Assembly: GCF_014495845.1 (NCBI RefSeq)
Contig: NZ_CP061080.1
Location: 5,880,001 to 5,944,000 of the forward strand
Origin: Aquibium microcysteis
GTDB taxonomy: Bacteria > Pseudomonadota > Alphaproteobacteria > Rhizobiales > Rhizobiaceae
DNA length: 64,000 nucleotides
Direction: 5' to 3'
Below are positions 47,728 to 57,773 of this stretch, one piece after another. The notes beneath the pieces were generated by a model, which had not been told where the DNA came from, ran no database searches, and was given only the letters and a program-made list of their open reading frames with translations. The first letter of the stretch is position 1. Every line of letters starts with the position of its first letter. The translations under genes and the position numbers were made by a program.

Positions 47728-48600
47728 GTGAAGGGCATCATCCTGGCGGGCGGCAGCGGCACGCGGCTGCATCCGATGACGCTTGCCGTCTCCAAGCAGC
47801 TGCTGCCGGTCTACGACAAGCCGATGATCTACTATCCGCTGTCGGTGCTGATGCTGGCCGGCATCCGCGACGTGCTGGTGATCTCGACGCCCGACGACCT
47901 GCCGCGCTTCCGGGCGCTGCTCGGCAGCGGCGAGGCCTGGGGCATGCGGTTCTCCTATGCCGAACAGCCGCGGCCGGACGGGCTGGCGCAGGCCTATCTG
48001 ATCGGCGAGGACTTCGTCGCGGGCGAGCCGTCGGCGCTGATCCTCGGCGACAATCTCTTCTACGGCACCGGCCTGCAGGACCTGCTCGACCGCGCCGTGG
48101 CGCGGCGGGACAAGGCGACGCTCTTCGCCTATCACGTGGCCGATCCGCAGCGCTACGGCGTCATCGAGTTCGACGCCGCGCGGCGCGCGCTCTCGATCGA
48201 GGAGAAGCCGGCAGCGCCGCGCTCGAACTGGGCTGTGACCGGGCTCTACGTCTATGACGGCCGCGCCAGCGGCTTTGCCCGCGACATCCGGCCTTCGGCG
48301 CGGGGCGAGCTCGAGATCACGGATCTCAACCGGCGCTACCTGGAGGAGGGCGCGCTGGCGGTGGAGACCATGGGCCGCGGCTTCGCCTGGCTCGACACCG
48401 GCACCCCGGGCTCGCTGCTGGAAGCGGCCGAATTCGTCCGCGTGCTGGAGCACCGCCAGGGCTTCAAGATCGCCGCGCCCGAGGAAGTGGCCTTCCACAA
48501 GGGCTTCATCGACCGCGCCGCGCTACGCGACCTTGCCCTGCGGCTCGGCAAGAGCGAGTACGGGAAGTATCTCATGAAGATAGCGGAGACGGGAGCGTGA
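47728..48600 (+). CDS. rmlA: Glucose-1-phosphate thymidylyltransferase
   Basis: A 290-residue nucleotidyltransferase that makes dTDP-glucose. It shows [50 protein letters not shown] (metal Asp), [20 protein letters not shown] and [14 protein letters not shown]. The GTG start at 47728 follows GGAGGGG and gives the standard length; upstream codons overlap the rmlB end. The following glycosyltransferase start overlaps its stop (GTGA). Confidence 0.95.
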   Translation: MKGIILAGGSGTRLHPMTLAVSKQLLPVYDKPMIYYPLSVLMLAGIRDVLVISTPDDLPRFRALLGSGEAWGMRFSYAEQPRPDGLAQAYLIGEDFVAGEPSALILGDNLFYGTGLQDLLDRAVARRDKATLFAYHVADPQRYGVIEFDAARRALSIEEKPAAPRSNWAVTGLYVYDGRASGFARDIRPSARGELEITDLNRRYLEEGALAVETMGRGFAWLDTGTPGSLLEAAEFVRVLEHRQGFKIAAPEEVAFHKGFIDRAALRDLALRLGKSEYGKYLMKIAETGA

Positions 48601-49850
48601 GCGAGGCTGCTCGTCCCCGTCGGCTCTGCATCATCAACACGCATCCGATCCAGTACTATGCGCCCTTGTACCGGTATCTCGCTGAGAATGACACTGAAAT
48701 CGAGCTGGAGGTCTTCTATCTCAGCGATCTTTCGTTGCGAGGCGAGTATGACTCCGGCTTTCGTAGAAGTGTGACCTGGGACATCGACCTTTTGTCCGGA
48801 TACACCTCCCGCTTTGTCGGACCGAATTATAAGAAGGCTACGCCCGGCGCATTCTCTTCCTTGGTCGTCCCTGAACTGCTTCCGGCCATCATCAAGGGCC
48901 GATTTGATGCTGTTGCAATCTACGGATACTCTCATGCCGCCAGCATCGTCGCTGCCGTAGCGGCACGTGTCTCCGGTGCTGATCTCTTCTTTCGCTGTGA
49001 CATGAACGTGCTGGTGGCGAAAAGGAGACGGCAGGACCTTGCGAAGCGGCTGTTCGTCAGATCGGTCTTCGCTGCCTGCAGCAAAATGCTCGTCATCGGC
49101 TCCCGTAACCGCGAATACTACAGGTGGATGGGAGTGCCAGATCGAAAATTCGTCTTCGCCCCATTTACTGTCGACAATGACCGGTTCTTTGCTGCGAGCC
49201 GCCTGACGCACGAGGAGCGGTCAACAGTTCGTGCAGGATTGGGAATTGTCGGAAGCAAAACTGCGTTGCTGTTCATCTCGAAATTCATGCCCGGCAAGCG
49301 ACCAGATCTGCTGATAAAGGCTGCCGCCGCGCTGGCGGCGGACGGGTATCCCTTGCACCTCGTCATGGCAGGCTCTGGCGAGATGGAGGAGGAGCTTCGC
49401 GCTTTGGCCGGATGTTATCCGTCGCTGAGCGTGTCTTTCCCGGGCTTCGTCAATCAATCCGAAATGCCGAAGGTCCTCGGCGCGTGCGACGTGATGGTAT
49501 TCCCCTCCGAGATCGACCAATGGGGACTGATCGTGAATGAAGCGATGGCGGTGGGTCTCCCGGTCATCGTGGGAGCAGAGTCCGGGTGTGCGCCTGATCT
49601 TGTCGAAAATGGCGTGAACGGATTCTTGGTTCCGCCCGGCGACCTTGATGCGTTGACGGCTGCACTGGAACAGATCGTTGCTGACGACGCATTGCGGGCG
49701 CGCATGGGCGAAGCGAGCCTGAAGCGGATGCAGACCTGGAGTTTCCGTGAGACGCATGCCGGCCTAAGACAGGCGCTTGGTCTTCGCTCGGTTTCGGGCG
49801 ACGGGACGATGCGGACGCCAGCATCTTTGGCGGGTGTCGCTTCCACATGA
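48597..49850 (+). CDS. GT-B glycosyltransferase, family 4
   Basis: A 417-residue cytosolic or membrane-associated transferase. The N-terminal Rossmann domain begins [19 protein letters not shown]. The C-terminal donor domain has [20 protein letters not shown], and the retaining E-x7-E motif in [20 protein letters not shown]. Donor and acceptor cannot be told. The GTG start overlaps the rmlA stop and the stop overlaps the next start (ATGA). GC content here is lower than in rmlAB. Confidence 0.9.
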   Translation: MSEAARPRRLCIINTHPIQYYAPLYRYLAENDTEIELEVFYLSDLSLRGEYDSGFRRSVTWDIDLLSGYTSRFVGPNYKKATPGAFSSLVVPELLPAIIKGRFDAVAIYGYSHAASIVAAVAARVSGADLFFRCDMNVLVAKRRRQDLAKRLFVRSVFAACSKMLVIGSRNREYYRWMGVPDRKFVFAPFTVDNDRFFAASRLTHEERSTVRAGLGIVGSKTALLFISKFMPGKRPDLLIKAAAALAADGYPLHLVMAGSGEMEEELRALAGCYPSLSVSFPGFVNQSEMPKVLGACDVMVFPSEIDQWGLIVNEAMAVGLPVIVGAESGCAPDLVENGVNGFLVPPGDLDALTAALEQIVADDALRARMGEASLKRMQTWSFRETHAGLRQALGLRSVSGDGTMRTPASLAGVAST

Positions 49851-50944
49851 GCCGAAAGCCGACAATGGTTTTCGCCGGAGACTTCTGGGACGGAGCTTCT
49901 GGCGCTGGTCTCGCTGAGGGTTTTCGCCGCTGTGGCTGGGCGGTGCAGGAGGTGGACCGGGCGAAGTTCGCTCTACCGCGGACGAGGAGCTTGGTTAGTC
50001 GTATCGCCGCGCGATTGACGGCGACCGAGACAGCGCACGCTTTTCAGGAGGCGGTAGTTCGGGAGTGTTCGGTGCTGAAACCCGATGTATTCCTGACCAT
50101 CAAAGGCGCAGGTGTCGATATCGCGACGCTTCGAAAACTGCGCAAGATTCGTGTTCCTACCGTTATGTTCTACCCCGATGTCAGTTTCGATCATCCGCAA
50201 GTATCCATTAATTCTTTCAATGAGTACGATTTATTTGTCACCACTAAGAGCTTCCAAATCGATTACCTGTCTGATCTGTTGGGCGCGGACCGTGTCGCAT
50301 ACGTCCCGCATGGATATGTCGACGGAACGCATGCGCCGCTGTTTGAGTCGGCAGATGTCCGTCAATCCTTCGATGTCTTCTATGCTGGGAATCACTCCGC
50401 GGAGAAACAGGTCTGGCTTGAGCGACTTGCGAAAGGCGTGCCTGACGCCAGCATAGGAATCGTCGGCAACCGTTGGGACCAGACGGCCGGTGGTCCATTG
50501 CGCAAGGCAACTTTTCTGGGAGAACAGCTGGCCGTTGCTTACGCGCAATCTATCCAGAAAGCCTGCATCAACGTTGCAGTTCACTTTGGCGCAGCTCCGA
50601 ATGGGTGGGCTGATCTGGTCTCCACTCGGACGTTCGAGATCCCGGCATGCAAAGGGTTCATGCTGCACATCGACAATCCGGAGGTGCGCGAGTTCTTCGA
50701 CGTGGGCACCGAGATCGACACGTTCGCCACGGCGGAAGAGCTTTGTGACAAAGTCCGCTTTTATCTCGATCGGCCCGAACTTCGCGCAGCCATGATCGAG
50801 CGGGCTTACGCCCGGTGCGTCCCGGCCTATGGCTGTGCAGCAAGGGCGCGGAGAATCGACGAACTCCTGCATCAGACTGGTCTTGCACCGTCCGGCGCAG
50901 TCGGTCGTAAGGCGGAAGAGCGGTACCATGCAAGCGACCAGTGA
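49847..50944 (+). CDS. CgeB-like glycosyltransferase
   Basis: A 365-residue GT-B-fold protein resembling the CgeB/DUF3880 family: the N-terminus MVFAGDFWDGASGAGLAEGF, VPTVMFYPDVSFDHP, VAYVPHGYV, FDVFYAGNHSAEKQVWLERL and the C-terminal donor-site region STRTFEIPACKGFMLHIDN. These act in spore or surface glycosylation and glycan synthesis. Start and end overlap the neighbouring genes, by 4 and 17 bases. Confidence 0.8.
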   Translation: MSRKPTMVFAGDFWDGASGAGLAEGFRRCGWAVQEVDRAKFALPRTRSLVSRIAARLTATETAHAFQEAVVRECSVLKPDVFLTIKGAGVDIATLRKLRKIRVPTVMFYPDVSFDHPQVSINSFNEYDLFVTTKSFQIDYLSDLLGADRVAYVPHGYVDGTHAPLFESADVRQSFDVFYAGNHSAEKQVWLERLAKGVPDASIGIVGNRWDQTAGGPLRKATFLGEQLAVAYAQSIQKACINVAVHFGAAPNGWADLVSTRTFEIPACKGFMLHIDNPEVREFFDVGTEIDTFATAEELCDKVRFYLDRPELRAAMIERAYARCVPAYGCAARARRIDELLHQTGLAPSGAVGRKAEERYHASDQ

Positions 50945-51641
50945 TCCCCAGAGCCTCTACGCCGGATACGAAGAGTGGAAGGGCTGGCACCGGCCGTTCA
51001 CCTTCACCGATGATGACAGCCGCTATTTCGCCGGCGAAATGCGCGGGATCGACGTTGCGGGGAAGCGGGTGCTGGAGATCGGGTTCGGGTCCGGCTCGTT
51101 CCTCGCATGGGCGCGGGCACGGGGAGCGGAGGTCGCGGGGATCGAAATCATCGAGAGCTTGCTCGAGGCTGCCCGACGAGAGGGCGTGGAACTGATAGAC
51201 CCGGCGATCGAGGACATCGCCGGCGACCATGCCGGTCAGTTCGACGTGATCGTCGCCTTCGACGTGTTCGAGCATTTTCCGCTGGATGTCGTGGTCTCGC
51301 GCCTCGCGGCGGCCCGAACGATGCTGAAGCCCGGCGGGCACCTCGTGCTGCGTTTTCCGAATGCGCAGAGCCCGTTCGGCCTGCCTCCGCAGAACGGCGA
51401 CCCCACCCATCGCAGCGCGCTTTCGCGATCGGTCTTCGAGCAGCTCTGCCAGGCCATTCCCTTCGAATTCGTTCGGTATACGCCTTCTTACCGGGCGTCC
51501 GGGAAGGGGATCGCGAAACGGATCGTTCGCGGGCTTCGCGGCGCGTTGCGCGACGGAATCTCTTGGCTGCTGAACTTCGTCTATGCCAGCAATATCCCCT
51601 GGGACTCCGTGGTTGTGCTCGTGCTCCGGAAGCCCGCTTGA
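50928..51641 (+). CDS. Class I SAM-dependent methyltransferase
   Basis: A 237-residue methyltransferase with the SAM loop KRVLEIGFGSGSFLAWARAR, acidic ribose contact VAGIEIIESLLEAA, and FDVIVAFDVFEHFPLDVVVS. A hydrophobic, basic C-terminus (GIAKRIVRGLRGALRDGISW) could bind the membrane. It overlaps the CgeB-like gene by 17 bases. Probably O-methylates a glycan or lipid-linked sugar; it ends the high-GC run before the minus-strand DUF2793 gene. Confidence 0.82.
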   Translation: MQATSDPQSLYAGYEEWKGWHRPFTFTDDDSRYFAGEMRGIDVAGKRVLEIGFGSGSFLAWARARGAEVAGIEIIESLLEAARREGVELIDPAIEDIAGDHAGQFDVIVAFDVFEHFPLDVVVSRLAAARTMLKPGGHLVLRFPNAQSPFGLPPQNGDPTHRSALSRSVFEQLCQAIPFEFVRYTPSYRASGKGIAKRIVRGLRGALRDGISWLLNFVYASNIPWDSVVVLVLRKPA

Positions 51642-51646
51642 TCATG

Positions 51647-52873
51647 TCAGATCACCGGCGCGCCGAGCGCTGCAAGGACGCGCCACGACGCACCGTCGGA
51701 GCAGGCGAGGGCGGGGCCGCCGGCCGCATCCGACACATAGGCAAGCGCACCGGCTCCCGCAGCCGCTGCACCGGGCAGGCCGGCGATCGTGAACGTGCCG
51801 ATGCGGACCGTGCCAGCGACGTGCAGCCTGGCCGTGGGCGCCGTGGTGCCGATGCCGACATTGCCGCCGGCCTGGACGTTGAACAGATTGTCGGCGCCGA
51901 AGAAGCCGATGGAGAAGCGGTTGGCCGCGCTGCCGTCGGCGACATGCGTATAGGCGAAGGCCGCCCGGTTGTAGAGCGAGGCGACCTTGCCGATGGTGCA
52001 ATAGGCCTGCTGGCCGCCGATGAGATTGGGCGCATAGGCCTGGAAGCAGCCGACATAGGCCGCCGACAGCGTGTTGTAGACATGGAACGCACCGTCGGAG
52101 CCGCCGACCGAGCCCGACACGGTGAGCGGCACGTTGGGCGTTGTGGAGGCGCCGAGCTTCACCGGCTGGGCGAAGGAATGCGCGCCCGTCCAGGCCACGC
52201 TGTCGGCCGCCTTCACCACGCCTGCCGGCCCGGTGGCCGGGAAGGACACGGCGCCGCTGGCGCGGTCGACCCGCATCGCCTCGGTCCAGGCGCTGCCGTC
52301 GGAACTGACCTTCAGCGTGAAGTCGTCGCCGCCGGGCAGGCCCAGCTCGGCACGGCCGCTCCAGCCGGTCTGGAACAGCAGCGCGGCCGTATCGCCCGCC
52401 GCATTCTTGTTGATCTTCAGCTGGTGGCCGCCGCCGGCATGGCTGAGCAGCGTCGCCGCCGCGCTGACGGCGAGGCGGTTGGTGTCGTCGGCCGCGGTCG
52501 CGATGCCGAGCCGCGGTGTCTCCTCGATGTTCACGGCCGGGTGCCAGGCCCCGTCGCGGCGCACGAGCAGCAGCGCCTCGTCGCGAACATAGGCGAGCCA
52601 GCCTTCGGCCGCCGGATAGAAGGCCCAGGCACCGTCCTGCCGGGCGGCGATGGCGCCGGCCGGCCCTCCCCACGCGCCGCCGGGCTCCGCCGGGACGATG
52701 TAGCGCGCACCCTCTGCCGCCGGGGCGGGGGGCGCGGCCTGCGCGCGGCTTTCGACGCCGATCTGCACCAGCGCATCCAGCCGGCGCAGCGCCTCGTTGT
52801 GGGTGACGTGCTTCTGTGCCTGCGAGGGCATGATGTAGGGAAGGTGGAGCAGGCTGGTCGATTCGGTGGTCAT
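51647..52873 (-). CDS. DUF2793 phage/GTA-type tail-associated protein
   Basis: A 408-residue protein. Residues 1-150 match DUF2793 (LLHLPYIMPSQAQKHVTHNE, ALRRLDALVQIGV, PAGAIAARQDGAWAFYPAAE, GWLAY). The rest has Gly-rich beta repeats ending in a phage tail-fibre-like section (GNVGIGTTAPTARLHVAGTV). DUF2793 proteins are associated with gene transfer agents and prophage tails. It is on the opposite strand to all surrounding glycan genes, and no other tail gene is near. The leader GAGGGAGACCGCC before the ATG resembles that of the orphan capsid gene at 62311. Confidence 0.75.
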   Translation of the reverse strand: MTTESTSLLHLPYIMPSQAQKHVTHNEALRRLDALVQIGVESRAQAAPPAPAAEGARYIVPAEPGGAWGGPAGAIAARQDGAWAFYPAAEGWLAYVRDEALLLVRRDGAWHPAVNIEETPRLGIATAADDTNRLAVSAAATLLSHAGGGHQLKINKNAAGDTAALLFQTGWSGRAELGLPGGDDFTLKVSSDGSAWTEAMRVDRASGAVSFPATGPAGVVKAADSVAWTGAHSFAQPVKLGASTTPNVPLTVSGSVGGSDGAFHVYNTLSAAYVGCFQAYAPNLIGGQQAYCTIGKVASLYNRAAFAYTHVADGSAANRFSIGFFGADNLFNVQAGGNVGIGTTAPTARLHVAGTVRIGTFTIAGLPGAAAAGAGALAYVSDAAGGPALACSDGASWRVLAALGAPVI

Positions 52874-53000
52874 GGCGGTCTCCCTCGGTTGCGGTGCCGA
52901 AGAATAGGCCGGGTCCGGGACCCCGTGGATGAATTGGCCGCACATGCGGTGCCGACCGGATCGGCCGGATGCCGCGCCGCCGAGAAAAGGAGACCGGACC

Positions 53001-54206
53001 ATGCTCGATAGGACCTCGCCCCGGCAGGCTTCTTCCGGAAAGACCATCCGCTCACCGGCCGATCTCGCGATCAACGGCGCGCCGCCGGCCTTCGCGGAGC
53101 CGCTGCATGTCGGCAAGCCGAATGTCGGCGACCGCGCGGCCTTCATGCGCATGGCCGACGCCATGTTCGACAGCGGCCGGCTCGCCAATGGCGGGCCGCT
53201 GGTGGAGGAGTTGGAGCGACGGCTGGCCGAGCATCTCGGCGTGCGCCACTGCCTGGCGATCTGCAACGGCACGGTGGCGCTGGAGATCGCGATCCGGGCG
53301 CTCGATCTCTCCGGCGAGGTGATCGTTCCCTCCTACACCTTCGTTGCCACCGCGCATGCGCTCTACTGGCAGGGCATCACGCCGGTATTCGCCGACATCG
53401 ACCCCGATACCCACAACCTCTCGCCCGCGGCCGTGCGGCGGATGATCTCCTCGCGCACCACCGGCATTCTCGGCGTGCATCTGTGGGGGCGCGGCGCGCC
53501 GGTCGACGAATTGCAGGCGATCGCCGACGAGCACGGGCTGAAACTGATGTTCGACGCCGCGCATGCCTTCGGCTGCAGCCAGGGCGGACGGAAGATCGGC
53601 GGCTTCGGCTCGGCCGAGGTGTTCAGCTTCCACGCGACGAAGTTCTTCAACACCTTCGAGGGCGGCGCCATCGCCACCAATGACGACGAACTGGCGCAGC
53701 GCATGCGGCTGATGCGCAATTTCGGCTTCGCGGGCTTCGACAACGTGATCCATCCCGGCACCAACGGCAAGATGACGGAGATCTGCGCGGCGATGGGCCT
53801 GGTCAACCTCGACGGCATAGAGACCGTGATCGCCACCAATCGACGCAACCACGCGGCCTACAGCGAAGCGATCTGCCAACTGCCCGGCCTGTCGATCCTT
53901 CCCTATGACGCGGAAGAGGCCGGCAACTACCAGTATGTCGTGATGGAAGTGGGACCGAACTGCCCGGTGACGCGGGACGCCATCGTGGCGGCGCTGCAGG
54001 CCGAAAACGTGCTCGCCCGACGCTACTTCTGGCCCGGCGTGCACCGGATGCAGCCCTACCGGGACCTTTTCCCCAATGCGGGGGCGCTCCTGCCGCAAAC
54101 GCAGGTGGTGGCCGATCGCGTGGTGGTGCTGCCGACCGGCACGGCGGTCACGCCGGAGGACTGCCGCGTGATTGCGGCGATCGTGGAGATAACTGAAAGG
54201 GCTTGA
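53001..54206 (+). CDS. DegT/DnrJ/EryC1 sugar aminotransferase
   Basis: A 401-residue PLP-dependent aminotransferase acting on dTDP-keto-deoxy sugars. The family blocks are ICNGTVALEIAIRALDLSGE, VIVPSYTFVATAHALYWQGI, FDAAHAFGC and the PLP lysine at about K214 (FSFHATKFFNTFEGGAI). With RmlA and RmlB it would make a dTDP-amino-dideoxyhexose. A ribosome site AAAAGGAGACC precedes the ATG. It is the last high-GC gene before the AT-rich cassette. Confidence 0.88.
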   Translation: MLDRTSPRQASSGKTIRSPADLAINGAPPAFAEPLHVGKPNVGDRAAFMRMADAMFDSGRLANGGPLVEELERRLAEHLGVRHCLAICNGTVALEIAIRALDLSGEVIVPSYTFVATAHALYWQGITPVFADIDPDTHNLSPAAVRRMISSRTTGILGVHLWGRGAPVDELQAIADEHGLKLMFDAAHAFGCSQGGRKIGGFGSAEVFSFHATKFFNTFEGGAIATNDDELAQRMRLMRNFGFAGFDNVIHPGTNGKMTEICAAMGLVNLDGIETVIATNRRNHAAYSEAICQLPGLSILPYDAEEAGNYQYVVMEVGPNCPVTRDAIVAALQAENVLARRYFWPGVHRMQPYRDLFPNAGALLPQTQVVADRVVVLPTGTAVTPEDCRVIAAIVEITERA

Positions 54207-54217
54207 GCGAGCATTAG

Positions 54218-54964
54218 ATGGAAAAAATTGGCACAGAGTACACGTCTGGTGGGGATAAAAACTCGTCGGAATCACTTAGATCTGAGTACTACAAGCTGAT
54301 CCCCAGAATGGGCCCCAATTGGCATCGGCATGCGCTTATCGGGGTTAAAGTTGAAGCTCTGTCGAGAGTTTTGTATTATGCAGATCTATATAAAAAGATC
54401 CTAGATGTACCTGGTTTAATATGCGAATTCGGCGTCCAGTGGGGATCTAGTACTGTAACATTGTCAAATTTGCGTAGTATATTCGAACCGTTCAATGTTA
54501 GTCGTACTCTGGTTTCATTCGATACTTTTGAAGGTTTCCCGCACGTGGATGCCCAAGATGGGTTATATTCTGAGATTGGCGACTACAGTACCGAATCTGG
54601 ATACGAAGAAACTCTGGAGCGCCTCGTCGCTCTGCATGAGGCGGCTGCGCCGATGCCTCATGTGAAAAAGCATGAGATAATCAAAGGCGATGTCAGCTCT
54701 ACGCTACCGGAATGGCTCGAACGAAATCCCCATGCAGTCGTAGCGATGGCTGTACTTGACATGGACCTTTACAAACCGACGCGCGATACCCTTCAGCTGA
54801 TTAGCGATCGCCTAGTTAGAGGGTCAGTTATTGTTTTCGACGAATTCAATTGTAAACAATTCCCTGGGGAAACTTTGGCTATGCGAGAGGTCATTGGGTA
54901 CAAGAATCTACGGTTTATGCGCTCACCTTTTCAACCCTACTGTTCGTGGGCTGTCTGGGAATAG
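54218..54964 (+). CDS. TylF/MycF-like O-methyltransferase
   Basis: A 248-residue class I methyltransferase of the macrocin O-methyltransferase type: LICEFGVQWGSSTVTLSNLR (SAM loop), LVSFDTFEGFPHVD, AVLDMDLYKPTRDTLQLIS (metal Asp) and VFDEFNCKQFPGETLAMREV. Relatives methylate sugar hydroxyls. Codon use shifts sharply to A/T-rich here compared with the aminotransferase gene, 11 bases upstream, marking the cassette start. Confidence 0.82.
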   Translation: MEKIGTEYTSGGDKNSSESLRSEYYKLIPRMGPNWHRHALIGVKVEALSRVLYYADLYKKILDVPGLICEFGVQWGSSTVTLSNLRSIFEPFNVSRTLVSFDTFEGFPHVDAQDGLYSEIGDYSTESGYEETLERLVALHEAAAPMPHVKKHEIIKGDVSSTLPEWLERNPHAVVAMAVLDMDLYKPTRDTLQLISDRLVRGSVIVFDEFNCKQFPGETLAMREVIGYKNLRFMRSPFQPYCSWAVWE

Positions 54965-54999
54965 ATAAAATAGATATTTCTCCATTTGCGGGAATAATA

Positions 55000-56274
55000 A
55001 TGCGACGCCGAGTTTTGGTTTTTCCTTGCGGATCGGAAATAGGATTAGAGATATTCCGGTCAGTATCGATGTCTAGACACTTCCATTTGGTTGGTGGTAC
55101 ATCTACATTCGATTCTGGTCAAATGTACTACTCGGATATAGTAAATTGTATTCCACAAGTAAACGACTCCGGATTTGTCGACTTTCTCGCGAGCGTTGTC
55201 GAGGCCGAAAAAATCGATCTCCTATACCCCGCTATGGACAGCGTAATATACAAGCTAAGTGAGTCTCGGAGCGCCTTTAGTTGTACTGTTGTAACTCCTG
55301 AACATAGTGCGGTAAGTATTTGCAACTCAAAACTTGAAACATACCGGATATTGCAGAATAGTGTGAAGACTCCCAAGATCTACGCACGATCTGAAGATGT
55401 TGATAAATTTCCTGTTTACCTCAAGCCTGATGTGGGATATGGAGGGCGACGGCACAGACTATGCTCGGACCGGGAAGCCGTAGAATCATATATTCGCGAG
55501 AATCCAGACTGCATAATACTTGAGTATCTGCCCGGCCAGGAATATACTATAGATTGCTTTACTCGCTCTGATGGTCGGTTACTGCTGGTGGAGCCGCGAG
55601 AGCGTAATAGGATTGTAAATGGAATCAGTGCCTCTTCGGAAGCCTTTGCCGGAGAAAGATTCGAGTTTGAAGAGATCGCTAACTCGATCAACAGTCTGCT
55701 CAGAATGCGCGGCGCGTGGTTTTTCCAGGCGAAGCGGGACTACCAGGGGCGGCTTACTCTGATGGAAGTCGCGTGCCGTATCGCTGGAAGTTCGGGTGTA
55801 AATCGTCTCAGCGGGATAAATTTACCCCTTTTAACGCTGTTTGACTTCAGTGATACACTGGTTCGTCTACCGAATGGGAATAAAACTGAATATAGAGCTC
55901 ACAGAGCTTTGGAGTATAAAGCGATTGTCGATGTTAATTATGCTTCGGTTTATGTCGATCTGGACGACTGTCTCATAATTGAAAATTCTCTTAATATCAC
56001 TTTGGTGACCTTTTTGTTCCAGGCCGCGGCTTCTGGAAAGCGGATCGTGCTGATCACTCGTTCCTCTCGCCCAGTTCGACCTGTACTCAGTAATTATCGC
56101 ATATCCGAATTGTTTGATGAAATAATACATCTGGTAAACGGTGAAAAAAAATCCCGTTATATTTCACGAGATTCGATCTTTGTGGATGATTCATTTGAAG
56201 AAAGGGAGGAAGTATTAATGGCGCTTAATATTCCGGTCTACGCGCCGGACGCTTTATCATTTTTCACGCGATAG
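55000..56274 (+). CDS. ATP-grasp ligase fused to a HAD-like domain
   Basis: A 424-residue two-domain protein. Residues 1-290 form an ATP-grasp enzyme of the carbamoyl-phosphate-synthase-like type (VLVFPCGSEIGLEIF, KPDVGYGGRRHRL, CIILEYLPGQEYTIDCF, and the metal-binding LTLMEVACRIAGSSGVNR). Residues 310-424 are HAD-like: VYVDLDDCLIIENSL (D320, D322), LITRSSRPVRPVLSN, and DSIFVDDSFEEREEV. It would join a carboxylate and an amine, and the HAD part may be a phosphatase. The start MRRRVLVFPCGS is chosen over an earlier in-frame ATG. An acyl or amino-acid decoration of the glycan is the likely role, by context. Confidence 0.78.
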   Translation: MRRRVLVFPCGSEIGLEIFRSVSMSRHFHLVGGTSTFDSGQMYYSDIVNCIPQVNDSGFVDFLASVVEAEKIDLLYPAMDSVIYKLSESRSAFSCTVVTPEHSAVSICNSKLETYRILQNSVKTPKIYARSEDVDKFPVYLKPDVGYGGRRHRLCSDREAVESYIRENPDCIILEYLPGQEYTIDCFTRSDGRLLLVEPRERNRIVNGISASSEAFAGERFEFEEIANSINSLLRMRGAWFFQAKRDYQGRLTLMEVACRIAGSSGVNRLSGINLPLLTLFDFSDTLVRLPNGNKTEYRAHRALEYKAIVDVNYASVYVDLDDCLIIENSLNITLVTFLFQAAASGKRIVLITRSSRPVRPVLSNYRISELFDEIIHLVNGEKKSRYISRDSIFVDDSFEEREEVLMALNIPVYAPDALSFFTR

Positions 56275-56315
56275 TTACATGCGCCAACGCCAAAACGGCA
56301 ACGCCACAGAGCTAC

Positions 56316-57773
56316 ATGCCTGACAAGGCGAATGCGATTTCTGCAACAGTTTGGAGTGCGGCAGACATACTACTGCGGCAGGGAGTGCAGTTCGGCATCT
56401 CGATCGTTCTCGCCCGGCTCTTGTCGCCGGAAGCCTTCGGCACCATCGCGCTCCTCTATCTGTTCTCGGGCATCGCGGGAATTTTTGCAGAAGGTGGCCT
56501 GTCCAGCGCGCTCATCCAGCAGCAGGACACCACGCTTGTCGACGAGTCGACCGTTTTCTGGTTGAACGCTGGGCTAGGAACCACAGTCGCTGGACTTTTT
56601 TTCCTGTCCGGACCATTAATTGCAGATCTGTACGGCGTCCCCGTTCTTGAACCGCTCGCGGGAGTGATGGCACTGACAGTTCTCGCCGGCGCCATCGGCG
56701 CCGTGCCGCGTGCCCTCTTCACGAAGACGATGAACTTCCGGCCGTTGGTGGTCGTCAGCATCGGGTCGGCCATCCTGTCCGGGGGCATCGCCGTCTGGCT
56801 GGCCTGGCAGGGTTGGGGGGTTTGGGCGCTGGCGATGCAGGCATTCGTAGCCGCCGCCGTAACGACACTTTTGACATGGGTGGTCAGCCCTTGGCGTCCC
56901 GCATTCGTAGTGAGCTTGGCTAGCGCACGCCGGCTGTTCGGATTTGGTGGATATATATTGGCCTCAGCCTTGCTCGAAACGGTCTATAGCCGCATCTATA
57001 CCGTTCTTGTGGGGGTCTTTTACGGCGTCACGGCGCTCGGCTACTATACACGAGCGGATACCACCGCTCAGACGCCAGCGACCATCCTCAATAGCATCAT
57101 CGCTCGCGTTGCTTTTCCGCATTTCTCACGCCTGGCCGCAGTCGATAGCATTCGCTTGAAAGAGAACTTCCGTTCCGCCCTTCTGGGGAGCATGCTGATC
57201 CACGCACCAGCGATGCTCGGCTTAGCCGCCGTCGCCGAGCCGCTTGTGCTCTCCCTGTTTGGCGAGAAGTGGCTACCGAGTGCTCCTTTCCTCCAGGTAT
57301 TGTGCTTGGCAAGCCTTCTGATGCCGATGCATGTTCTGAATCTTCAAGCGCTGCTGGCGCTTGGCCGCGCTGACCTCTTCTTCAGATTGGAGGTGATCAA
57401 GAAAATAATAGGTATCATCATTCTGCTCGGTGCATCCCAGTTCGGACCAATAGGGATCGCTTGGGGAATGGTCGCGGTTGGAATAGCCAGCTTCTTCATA
57501 AACACGCATTATCTATCTCAGTTAGCGGGTTACGGAGCGTTGGCGCAGCTGCGCGACGTCACTTCGATAGTCCTGTTAGCAGCAGCTATGGCAATTATGG
57601 TTGCATTTCTCGTCGCTCAGGCCAAGGCAGTCCCTCCAGTGGCGAGCCTTCTAATCGGTATCTCCAGCGGCACCGTAGTGTTCTTATTTGTGGTTATTGT
57701 TCTGAATGTTGGAGGCGGGGCAACTATCGCAAAGCGGTTGTTGACTAATATCAAACGTATTAAGCATTCATGA
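56316..57773 (+). CDS. Oligosaccharide (Wzx-like) flippase
   Basis: A 485-residue polytopic membrane protein of the polysaccharide/MATE-like transporter class, about 12-14 helices. N-terminal TVWSAADILLRQGVQFGISI, VLARLLSPEAFGTIALLYLF, and the central YSRIYTVLVGVFYGVTALGY are family-typical. It moves the lipid-linked repeat unit to the periplasm for the polymerase. GC is higher than in the flanking cassette genes, suggesting separate ancestry. The next start overlaps its stop. Confidence 0.88.
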   Translation: MPDKANAISATVWSAADILLRQGVQFGISIVLARLLSPEAFGTIALLYLFSGIAGIFAEGGLSSALIQQQDTTLVDESTVFWLNAGLGTTVAGLFFLSGPLIADLYGVPVLEPLAGVMALTVLAGAIGAVPRALFTKTMNFRPLVVVSIGSAILSGGIAVWLAWQGWGVWALAMQAFVAAAVTTLLTWVVSPWRPAFVVSLASARRLFGFGGYILASALLETVYSRIYTVLVGVFYGVTALGYYTRADTTAQTPATILNSIIARVAFPHFSRLAAVDSIRLKENFRSALLGSMLIHAPAMLGLAAVAEPLVLSLFGEKWLPSAPFLQVLCLASLLMPMHVLNLQALLALGRADLFFRLEVIKKIIGIIILLGASQFGPIGIAWGMVAVGIASFFINTHYLSQLAGYGALAQLRDVTSIVLLAAAMAIMVAFLVAQAKAVPPVASLLIGISSGTVVFLFVVIVLNVGGGATIAKRLLTNIKRIKHS

